Below are positions 1-4,825 of a stretch of 5,216 bases of DNA, piece after piece. Source of the stretch: Anaerolineales bacterium UBA6131 (GTDB lineage: Bacteria > Chloroflexota > Anaerolineae > UBA2200); assembly GCA_002435875.1 (NCBI GenBank), contig DIVN01000192.1, forward strand, positions 782 through 5,997, written 5' to 3'. Each line of letters begins with the position of its first letter. Position 1 is the first letter of the stretch. Below the pieces are notes generated by a model. It worked only from the letters and a program-made list of their open reading frames with translations, had not been told where the DNA came from and made no database searches. The position numbers and the translations under genes are program-made.

Positions 1-699
1 AACGCGCAGCCCCGCCAGACCCGCCCACTTGCTAAACGTGCGCAGCACGATCAGGTTCTGCCGTGCAGATACCCAGCCGATGCGGCTGCGCTCAACCCCC
101 GCAAATTCTACGTAAGCTTCGTCGAGCACAACCACCAGTGGTAGAGACAGCAGGGACTCCAGAGCCTGATCGCCAAGCCAGCTGCCGTCAGGGTTGTTCG
201 GCGAGGCGACAAAGAGCAGCCTGGCCTGGCTCGACTCGGCCGCGCGTTTAATCTGCTCCAGATCGGGCGAAAAGTCGGGCTTGCGCGGCACGTTGACCAC
301 CTGGGCGCCGACCAGGGCAGCGTCAAAGCGGTACATGCCAAAGGTGGGGGGCAGGTCGATGATGGCCTGGTCAGGTTGCAGGAACAGCCGCATGAGCAGG
401 TCAATTAGCTCATCCGCACCCGCGCCGGCGAGCAGCAGGCGTTTGTCAACACCTGTGACGCGGGCAAGTGCCTCGCGCAAGGCGTTGCTTTCCGGATCGG
501 GGTACAGGTGCGGAAACGGCAGTTGCGCCAGCGCCTGGCGCACGGCAGGCGAAGGACCGTAGGGATTCTCGTTGGCGTTGAGCTTGACGATCTCGTGCAC
601 GTCGCGCCCCAGCCGCTGGGCAGTGACCTCCAGAGGCACAACCGGAGAATACGGCTCCATCGAAGCGATGTCCGCGCGTACCAGGTCAGATGCCCTCAT
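1..699 (-). CDS. hisC: Histidinol-phosphate aminotransferase, N-terminal part (cut by window edge)
   Basis: A PLP-dependent class I/II aminotransferase that converts imidazole acetol-phosphate plus glutamate into histidinol phosphate in cytosolic histidine synthesis. The frame is open for 233 codons from the ATG at 699 to base 1; families of this type are about 350-370 residues, so roughly the last third is missing. Visible landmarks: NANENPYGPSP near residues 41-51, the AGAGADELIDLL cofactor-phosphate region at 91-102, SPNNPDG at 166-172 (Asn169 fits the PLP-ring Asn), LDEAYVEF at 192-199 (Asp193 and Tyr196 contact PLP), and TFSKWAGLAGLR at 221-232, with Lys224 as the expected Schiff-base lysine. 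The start codon overlaps the hisD stop as ATGA, with a modest GGAG at 709-712 nine bases upstream, so translation is probably coupled to hisD. The family is clear; the hisC call over a paralogous aminotransferase is supported by position in the his operon. Confidence 0.96.
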   Translation of the reverse strand, partial: MRASDLVRADIASMEPYSPVVPLEVTAQRLGRDVHEIVKLNANENPYGPSPAVRQALAQLPFPHLYPDPESNALREALARVTGVDKRLLLAGAGADELIDLLMRLFLQPDQAIIDLPPTFGMYRFDAALVGAQVVNVPRKPDFSPDLEQIKRAAESSQARLLFVASPNNPDGSWLGDQALESLLSLPLVVVLDEAYVEFAGVERSRIGWVSARQNLIVLRTFSKWAGLAGLRV

Positions 700-2048
700 T
701 TGCTGCTGCTCCGTTTGAGGGCTGCCGCGGCATGCGCGGTGAGGGACTCGGCCTGGGCGACGCGCGCCGCATCGTCCGCCAGCCGACATGCCGAGTCTGC
801 GTCCAGGCCCACGATGCTCGAGATCTTGAGAAAGTCCAGCACGTTCAGGGGCGAAGAGAAACGCGCGGTGCCACCCGTCGGCATGACGTGGCTCGGGCCC
901 GCGACATAGTCACCCAACACCTCACAGGAGTTCTCGCCAAGGAAGATGCCACCGGCATTCCTGACCTGCTGCGCCCAGCTTACGGGATCGCGCACGAGCA
1001 GGCAGAGGTGTTCTGGCGCGAATTCGTCCGCGAGCCGAACGGCCGTCTCCAGGTCCGGCGTGAGCACAATGCCGCTCTGCCCGCGCAAAGAAACGGCGAG
1101 GACATCCCGTCGCTCCAGTTGTGCGGCCTGCTCCGCGACCTGCAGGCGCACCTGCTCAGCGAGGGTAGACGAAGGAGTCAGGAGAATGGCAGTCGCCAGC
1201 ACATCGTGCTCTGCCTGAGCCAACAGATCCGCGGCCACCCAGGCCGGGTTAGCGGTCTCGTCAGCGACGATGACTGTCTCCGTGGGCCCGTACAGGCCAT
1301 CCAGGCCCACAGTGCCGTACAGTTGTCGTTTGGCCAGGGTGACGAACAGACCGCCCGGACCGGCGATCTTGTCCACCCGCGGGATCGTCTGCGTGCCGTA
1401 GGCCAGCGCCGCGATGGCTTGTGCGCCGCCCACGCAGAAGAGACGGTCTATGCCGGCGATCTGCGCCGCAGCGAGCACCGCCGCAGGGACGAGGCGATCG
1501 CCGCCCCTGGTCGGTGGCGTGCAGACCACGATCTCGTCCACGCCTGCCACACGCGCGGGGATGGCCGACATGAGCAGCGAAGAGGGCAGCGGGGCCGTGC
1601 CGCCGGGGACATAGATGCCCACCCGACGCAGCGGGGTGACCTTCTGCCCGAGTACGCCCCCCAGTTCAGTAGTGGTCCACGAGCTCAACTTCTGCCGTTG
1701 GTGAAAGTCCGCAATGCGCGCAGAGGCTGTCTGAAGGGCTTGTGCCAACTCGCTCGGAACATTGTCCAGCGCGGCCTTCCACTCGGCCTGCGGCACTTCC
1801 AGTCTGTCGAGCTCTCTGCTGTCCAGGCGCTTGGTCCAGTCCAGTAAGGCAGCATCGCCACGCTGGCGTACATCCTTGACCACCAGAGCGACCGCTTCCG
1901 CAGGGCTCAACTCCTGGCCAAACAGCCGGCGCAGGCTTTCGCGCAGCGCCGTGGGCGTGTCCTCGGGATCAAAGCCCTTGCGCAGCAGCAGGCTCTGACG
2001 GGCCAGCCGATAGTCCGTGTACAGGGGTATCTCAATGCCCTTGTCCAT
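696..2048 (-). CDS. hisD: Histidinol dehydrogenase
   Basis: Catalyses the last two steps of histidine synthesis, oxidising L-histidinol to L-histidine with two NAD+ in the cytosol, as a zinc enzyme. The product is 450 residues, near the usual ~430. Expected active-site residues are present: LLAQAEHD at 275-282 supplies zinc ligands Gln278 and His281; EFAPEHL at 342-348 holds the general-base pair Glu346-His347; GDYVAGPSHVMPTGGTARF at 379-397 supplies Asp380; and His439 in LTAHAAA is the last ligand. Also visible are VPGGTAPLPSS (147-157) and YGPTETVIVADE (253-264). The usual GPGN motif reads GPGG at 231-233. The start at 2048 is backed by GGAGG at 2055-2059 with a six-base spacer. The gene begins inside the hisG end (17-bp overlap) and its stop overlaps the hisC start, so it is the middle cistron of a tightly packed operon. 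Confidence 0.98.
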   Translation of the reverse strand: MDKGIEIPLYTDYRLARQSLLLRKGFDPEDTPTALRESLRRLFGQELSPAEAVALVVKDVRQRGDAALLDWTKRLDSRELDRLEVPQAEWKAALDNVPSELAQALQTASARIADFHQRQKLSSWTTTELGGVLGQKVTPLRRVGIYVPGGTAPLPSSLLMSAIPARVAGVDEIVVCTPPTRGGDRLVPAAVLAAAQIAGIDRLFCVGGAQAIAALAYGTQTIPRVDKIAGPGGLFVTLAKRQLYGTVGLDGLYGPTETVIVADETANPAWVAADLLAQAEHDVLATAILLTPSSTLAEQVRLQVAEQAAQLERRDVLAVSLRGQSGIVLTPDLETAVRLADEFAPEHLCLLVRDPVSWAQQVRNAGGIFLGENSCEVLGDYVAGPSHVMPTGGTARFSSPLNVLDFLKISSIVGLDADSACRLADDAARVAQAESLTAHAAAALKRSSSK

Positions 2049-3039
2049 GCAATGCCTCCAACATGGCCTGATAGCGAGCTGGCTCCTCTTCGAAGATGTA
2101 GGTCACTGGCGTGACCACGACGCCGCTTCCCCCGATGGCCCGCAGCTCGGCCACTGCCGCGGCAAGACTGGCGCGTCGCACGATGATATGCACGGCCCAC
2201 CAGTTGGGGTCATCACCAGGCACGACCACGTGCGAGAATGTGGGCCCCTGCAGGCCGCCGAGGGTCTGTTGGGCGAACATCTGCTGGGCAATGAGCTCGG
2301 GAGACTGCCCACGCATGTTGGCGAAGATCGCTACATGCTCTGCCGCACGGAGGTGCGCCTCGATGAACTCCAGCAGCTGGCGGGCAACCTCAAGGGTGTG
2401 CGCGCGGTTCTGGAGTGCAGCCCGGTTAGCGATCAGGGCAGCCTGAGATTCCAGCACCACCCCGTCACTTAGCATGCGCAGGCGATTGTCACGAAGGGTC
2501 TGACCGGAGGACACCAGATCGGAGATCAGGTCGGCGTAGCCGATCGTAGGGGCCACCTCAAGGGTACCTTCAGTATGCACTAGCGTGAAGGGGAAACCCA
2601 ACGGCTCCAAGAAGCCGGTGGTCAAATGGGGAAACTTGGTCGCTACGCGTAGCGGGCGATCCACTAGACGTGCTCTGGCCGCGAGATCGCCCTTGTGCAC
2701 GACTTCCGTCCAGGTTTCCGGTACCGCGACTGCCAGGCGGCAGTGGCCAAACTGCAGAGCATCGTGCAGAACGACCACCTGCCCGTTGGTGCCTTCCAGC
2801 TCGCGGACTACATCGAGGCCGGTGATCCCAAAATCGACGCTGCCGTCGCGCACGCTGACGACAATGTCGGCCGCGCGCTGAAAGAGCACAGCAAGTCCCG
2901 GCAAGGCCGGTATCTCCGCTTCGTATTGCCGGGGGTTCGGTTTGTGCAAAGCAAGACCGCAAGAGTCCATGAAGCGGATAGCATCCTCGGCCAGCCATCC
3001 TTTGCTGGGCATCGAAAGACGCACATCCGATCGGTCCAT
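2032..3039 (-). CDS. hisG: ATP phosphoribosyltransferase, long form with C-terminal regulatory domain
   Basis: Catalyses the committed first step of histidine synthesis, joining ATP and PRPP to give phosphoribosyl-ATP. From the chosen start the protein has 335 residues, a little longer than the usual ~290-300 of long-form HisG. The N-terminal catalytic part shows DFGITGLDVV (69-78), RVATKFP (131-137), and a full family signature at about 161-182 (E-x5-G...D-L-x2-SGQTL). Residues about 262-330 (QGPTFSHVV, then ending VTPVTYIFEEEP) look like the ACT/PII-like HisG_C domain that binds histidine in long-form enzymes, so feedback inhibition is expected without a HisZ partner. The frame extends to an ATG at 3132, but that would run through the leader terminator. 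The ATG at 3039 has GGGGGAG at 3047-3053 seven bases upstream and starts right at the conserved N-terminus (MDRSDVRLSMPSKG). Confidence 0.97.
   Translation of the reverse strand: MDRSDVRLSMPSKGWLAEDAIRFMDSCGLALHKPNPRQYEAEIPALPGLAVLFQRAADIVVSVRDGSVDFGITGLDVVRELEGTNGQVVVLHDALQFGHCRLAVAVPETWTEVVHKGDLAARARLVDRPLRVATKFPHLTTGFLEPLGFPFTLVHTEGTLEVAPTIGYADLISDLVSSGQTLRDNRLRMLSDGVVLESQAALIANRAALQNRAHTLEVARQLLEFIEAHLRAAEHVAIFANMRGQSPELIAQQMFAQQTLGGLQGPTFSHVVVPGDDPNWWAVHIIVRRASLAAAVAELRAIGGSGVVVTPVTYIFEEEPARYQAMLEALHGQGH
2055..2059 (-). promoter_or_regulatory. Ribosome binding site of hisD
   Basis: GGAGG on the minus strand, inside the 3' end of hisG, lies six bases before the hisD ATG at 2048. It supports independent or coupled initiation of hisD within the overlapping cistrons. 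Confidence 0.75.
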
Positions 3040-3046
3040 TAGCACA

Positions 3047-3053
3047 CTCCCCC
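3047..3053 (-). promoter_or_regulatory. Ribosome binding site of hisG
   Basis: GGGGGAG on the minus strand lies seven bases before the ATG at 3039. It decides the hisG start in favour of 3039 over the in-frame upstream ATG at 3132, which falls within the terminator hairpin region. Confidence 0.8.
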
Positions 3054-3105
3054 GCTTCCCGTGAGCCAGCGCGGGCCACTTGCAGCCAAACCGCGCCGGT
3101 GGCAA

Positions 3106-3135
3106 CAAAAAGCGTGAGGCCCGGTGCCTCACGCT
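3106..3135 (-). terminator. Attenuator terminator of the his leader
   Basis: On the minus strand a perfect 10-bp stem, AGCGTGAGGC paired with GCCTCACGCT (3126-3135 with 3111-3120), closes a five-base loop. It is followed by a run of five T (the last stem base plus 3107-3110). It sits between the leader ORF and hisG, about 70 bases before the hisG ATG, so it would stop transcription before the structural genes. On the plus strand the hairpin has no T run, so it acts only on the his transcript. Its position directly after a His-rich leader ORF marks it as an attenuator. Confidence 0.9.
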
Positions 3136-3175
3136 ACGTTGCTATCGACTTACGAAATGAGCAGTCTGTGAAGCA
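3125..3175 (-). promoter_or_regulatory. Candidate antiterminator pairing of the his leader
   Basis: In the minus-strand RNA, UGCUUCAC (3168-3175) can pair with GUGAGGCA (3125-3132) over 8 bp with one G-U pair. The second segment is most of the 5' arm of the terminator stem, so the two structures exclude each other. The first segment begins nine bases after the leader stop codon (3184-3186). A ribosome reaching the stop should cover part of it and let the terminator form, while a ribosome stalled at the His codons (3202-3213) would leave it free. The pairing was found by eye; no folding energy was computed. Confidence 0.6.
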
Positions 3176-3183
3176 GCCCGCCG

Positions 3184-3243
3184 TCAACCCGCTGTGGTGC
3201 GGTGATGATGGTGGACTGGATGGAAGGCGACAGAGGAAAGCAT
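3184..3243 (-). CDS. hisL: Histidine operon leader peptide
   Basis: A 19-codon ORF reading MLSSVAFHPVHHHHRTTAG with a TGA stop, ending 144 bases before hisG. Five of nineteen codons are His, including four in a row at 3202-3213 and one more at 3220-3222. As in the enterobacterial hisL peptide, the protein itself is not expected to have a job: slow decoding of the His codons when charged tRNA-His is scarce would stall the ribosome and favour the antiterminator. The frame stays open upstream, so an earlier start such as the GTG at 3297 cannot be excluded; no good Shine-Dalgarno precedes the ATG at 3243. A 7-bp hairpin (3246-3252 with 3259-3265) lies just upstream of the ATG and may affect initiation. 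The function is inferred from composition, position, and the terminator/antiterminator that follow. Confidence 0.85.
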   Translation of the reverse strand: MLSSVAFHPVHHHHRTTAG

Positions 3244-3344
3244 CGAGAGCGCAATATCGCGCTCTGCCGAATCCCAGCCTGTGTTATGCTGCGGCACACT
3301 CAAACCGACCAAGGTAGCCCTCGCCTTCCGGAATTTGCGGCGAG

Positions 3345-3373
3345 AGCATACAACAAAGCCCTGCACAAGTCAA
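3345..3373 (-). promoter_or_regulatory. Candidate sigma70 promoter of the his operon
   Basis: On the minus strand, TTGACT (3368-3373) and TATGCT (3345-3350) are separated by 17 bases, giving 5/6 and 4/6 matches to the -35 and -10 consensus. The transcript would start near 3338, about 95 bases before the leader ATG. A second, weaker candidate is TTGGTC (3307-3312) with an 18-base spacer to CATAAC (3283-3288), which would give a shorter leader of about 30 bases. The -35 box lies within the inverted repeat shared with the divergent promoter. Confidence 0.55.
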
Positions 3374-3398
3374 ATCGCGTCGGCCCGCCGGATTTGAC
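3369..3398. repeat. Inverted repeat spanning both divergent -35 boxes
   Basis: GTCAAATC (3369-3376) and GATTTGAC (3391-3398) form a perfect 8-bp inverted repeat with a 14-bp spacer and arm centres 22 bp apart, about two helical turns. Each arm covers most of one -35 element plus neighbouring bases. Part of the symmetry follows from two opposed TTGAC boxes; the matching ATC/GAT extension goes beyond that. It could be an operator for a dimeric regulator acting on both operons, or chance. Confidence 0.5.
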
Positions 3399-3422
3399 AG
3401 AAACCCCTATGGGTAGTAGACT
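3394..3422 (+). promoter_or_regulatory. Sigma70-type promoter of the cobalamin-regulated operon
   Basis: TTGACA (3394-3399) is a perfect -35 box, followed after 17 bases by TAGACT (3417-3422), a 4/6 match to TATAAT. The expected transcript start near 3429 is about 20 bases before the P1 helix of the riboswitch, so the full aptamer is transcribed. It diverges from the his promoter, with 20 bp between the two -35 boxes. Confidence 0.75.
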
Positions 3423-3448
3423 ATCGCTACAAGTGAATAGCTTGACCA

Positions 3449-3572
3449 CTGCAGAGGTCGCCCAGGTTGTATTTACGGGCGATCAACGGGGGAAGCCGGT
3501 AGCAGTCCGGCGCTGTCCCGCAACTGTAGCTCCAGCCAAGTGCTGGAGGAGCCAGATGACCCGCCTCTGCAG
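3449..3572 (+). promoter_or_regulatory. Cobalamin (B12) riboswitch aptamer
   Basis: The aptamer is closed by a perfect 9-bp P1 helix: CTGCAGAGG (3449-3457) with CCTCTGCAG (3564-3572). Inside are the conserved blocks of this class in order: GGGGGAAGCCGG leading into AGTCCGGCGCTGTCCCGCAACTG (about 3488-3525), then the B12-box region GCCAGATGACCCGCC (3551-3565). A GCTCCAGC/GCTGGAG hairpin separates the last two (about 3529-3547). The family senses adenosylcobalamin or a related corrinoid, usually lowering expression of B12 uptake or synthesis genes when ligand is plentiful. It lies between a strong promoter and an intrinsic terminator, ahead of the toroid lipoprotein gene. Ligand subtype cannot be settled by eye. 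Confidence 0.93.
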
Positions 3573-3573
3573 C

Positions 3574-3635
3574 CTTCCTGCATGACCCTTCGCGAGAAAG
3601 GGGGTGGAAGCAACTGTTTGCGCAATATACCCCTT
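3574..3635 (+). promoter_or_regulatory. Riboswitch expression platform with competing pairings
   Basis: After P1, CTTCC (3574-3578) can pair with GGAAG (3606-3610), enclosing CCCTT (3586-3590) with AAGGG (3598-3602). Alternatively AAGGGG (3598-3603) can pair with CCCCTT (3630-3635), the 5' arm of the downstream terminator. The first fold would release the terminator and the second would block it, the usual logic of an OFF switch working by transcription termination. Which fold follows ligand binding is inferred from the family. Confidence 0.55.
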
Positions 3636-3658
3636 GCCGAAGCGGCAAGGGGTTTTTT
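3630..3658 (+). terminator. Intrinsic terminator controlled by the B12 riboswitch
   Basis: CCCCTTGCC (3630-3638) pairs perfectly with GGCAAGGGG (3644-3652), and a closing G-C may extend the stem to 10 bp over a three-base loop. Six T follow at 3653-3658. It lies 62 bases before the lipoprotein start and has no gene upstream on its own strand, so it is a regulatory terminator of the riboswitch rather than an operon end. Confidence 0.93.
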
Positions 3659-3706
3659 GTTGGGTGTAGCTCCACCGCACGATCGGGTTGCGCCCAAACA
3701 AATGGA

Positions 3707-3711
3707 AAGGA
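3707..3711 (+). promoter_or_regulatory. Ribosome binding site of the toroid lipoprotein gene
   Basis: AAGGA lies nine bases before the ATG at 3721. It favours that start over the in-frame ATG at 3688, which would add eleven residues (MRPNKWKGLAE) in front of an otherwise normal lipoprotein signal. Confidence 0.7.
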
Positions 3712-3720
3712 TTGGCTGAA

Positions 3721-4683
3721 ATGTACCGTACCCGCGTTCTAGTCGCCCTGTTACTCGCTTTCGTCGTGATGCTGGCTGCGTGTGCCACGGCCGCGCCAAC
3801 TCCAGCGGCATACAGCCAGGAGAAAGCCGCAGCCTCCACTGCTCTGGGTTGGCTGCGAGCGCAGCTCCAAGACGATGGAAGCTTCAACGTTGGTTTTGGC
3901 CACCCGGCCGGCGTCACCTGTGACGCGATCCTGGCCATTGCCGCAGCGGACAAGGATCCTGCGCAGTGGCGCGCTGCCTCCAGCAGCCCATCGATGACTG
4001 ACTACCTCGCCGCCACGGCCAGCGAATACGCGGTCGATGCTGCCACCACCGGAAAGCTCATCACCACGCTCGTAGCAGCCGGTCAGAAGCCTCGCGACTT
4101 TGCCGGTGTCGACTGGATCGCCCGGCTCAACGCGCTTGCCGCCGATGGCCAGACCTACGATCCTGGCAGCGTGGGCCAGGCGTGGGCGATCCTGGCGCTC
4201 AAGGCCGCCGGAGAAAAGATCCCCTCAGGCGCGGTCAGCGTGCTGAAGGGCTACCAGCTTGAGACAGGCGCCTGGGCATCCACCTTCGGGGTGGACAACG
4301 ACACAGTCTCCTACGTCCTGCAGGCTCTTGTCGCTGGTGGGGAGCCCGCCAACTCCCAGACAGTGCAGAAAGCACTGGCCTTCCTCGAGGGCCAGCAGAA
4401 CGACGATGGGGGGTTTCCTGCGATCAAGCCTTCCGAGTGGGGCACGGATTCAAACGCCAACTCGACCGCTGCCGTGATCATGGCCCTGAACGCACTGGGT
4501 CAGAACCCCGGTTCTGCCAGATGGACGCGGGCGTCCGGAAACCCGATGCAGTCCCTGCTCGCCCTGCGCTCCGCTGATGGCCGCATTGAGTTCCAGCCTG
4601 GGGTCGGTGATCCGTTGTTGTCCACCGTGCAGGCTATCCCCGCGCTGTATGGCGCGAGCCTACCGATGCTCCCCAAGAGCTGA
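3721..4683 (+). CDS. Alpha/alpha-toroid (squalene-cyclase/prenyltransferase-repeat) lipoprotein, intrinsic-factor-like
   Basis: A 320-residue exported protein. Residues 1-21 are a lipoprotein signal: two arginines, a hydrophobic stretch, and the lipobox LAAC with Cys21 as the lipidated residue, so the mature protein should be membrane-anchored facing outward. The rest shows about six helical repeat units of the terpenoid-cyclase/prenyltransferase toroid type, with small-residue turns such as DDGSF (51-55), ETGAW (181-185) and DDGGF (228-232), and inner helices such as SVGQAWAILALKAAG (150-164), TVSYVLQALVAGG (195-207) and NSTAAVIMALNALGQNP (247-263). It lacks the DxDD or zinc motifs of true cyclases and prenyltransferases, so an enzymatic role is unlikely. 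The same fold forms the cobalamin-binding alpha domain of eukaryotic intrinsic factor and transcobalamin. With the B12 riboswitch upstream and a transcobalamin C-terminal-like protein downstream, corrinoid binding is a reasonable inference, not shown directly. Confidence 0.9.
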   Translation: MYRTRVLVALLLAFVVMLAACATAAPTPAAYSQEKAAASTALGWLRAQLQDDGSFNVGFGHPAGVTCDAILAIAAADKDPAQWRAASSSPSMTDYLAATASEYAVDAATTGKLITTLVAAGQKPRDFAGVDWIARLNALAADGQTYDPGSVGQAWAILALKAAGEKIPSGAVSVLKGYQLETGAWASTFGVDNDTVSYVLQALVAGGEPANSQTVQKALAFLEGQQNDDGGFPAIKPSEWGTDSNANSTAAVIMALNALGQNPGSARWTRASGNPMQSLLALRSADGRIEFQPGVGDPLLSTVQAIPALYGASLPMLPKS

Positions 4684-4744
4684 GCGCACGATGTGGTGTT
4701 CCCTGCTTGCAGCCTTGTGCGGGCAGCAAGCCAACTCCCTCCTA

Positions 4745-4773
4745 CCCGCTGGGCGTGCCCACCGCCCAGCGGG
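4745..4773 (+). other. Strong intercistronic hairpin
   Basis: CCCGCTGGGCG (4745-4755) and CGCCCAGCGGG (4763-4773) form a perfect 11-bp stem with a seven-base loop. No T run follows on either strand, so it is not a standard intrinsic terminator. A weaker imperfect hairpin lies just upstream (4706-4714 with 4722-4730, one mismatch). The pair lies between the toroid lipoprotein and the second gene, and may protect or process the mRNA and lower expression of the second cistron. If the second gene instead starts at the ATG at 4691, the hairpin would be within its coding sequence. Confidence 0.6.
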
Positions 4774-4825
4774 CTCGCTCGTATGGCGGGCTCTCGGCCG
4801 GCCGTTTGGCTTCATAACGCTGAGG

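Noticed and set aside
690..1847. A 385-codon plus-strand open frame opposite hisD
   Set aside because: Its translation is Arg/His/Gln-rich with no family features, and the minus strand has a full HisD with all catalytic residues. It is an antisense shadow of a GC-rich gene.
3040..3132. N-terminal extension of HisG to the ATG at 3132
   Set aside because: It would run through the attenuator terminator hairpin, has no matching HisG homology, and the ATG at 3039 has a strong ribosome binding site.
3040..3340. T-box riboswitch as the his control element
   Set aside because: No T-box bulge sequence or specifier-loop arrangement was seen. The His-codon-rich ORF followed by terminator and antiterminator explains the region better.
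3244..3366. Longer 60-codon version of the leader ORF starting at 3366
   Set aside because: The ATG at 3366 lies within the -35/-10 spacer of the proposed his promoter, so it would not be in the transcript. A start at GTG 3297 remains possible and is noted with the leader peptide.
3483..3953. Minus-strand open frames across the riboswitch and lipoprotein start
   Set aside because: They read through a riboswitch and terminator on the other strand and show no protein family features.
4745..4773. Intercistronic hairpin as an intrinsic terminator
   Set aside because: The stem is strong but no T run follows it on either strand, and a related gene continues directly downstream.
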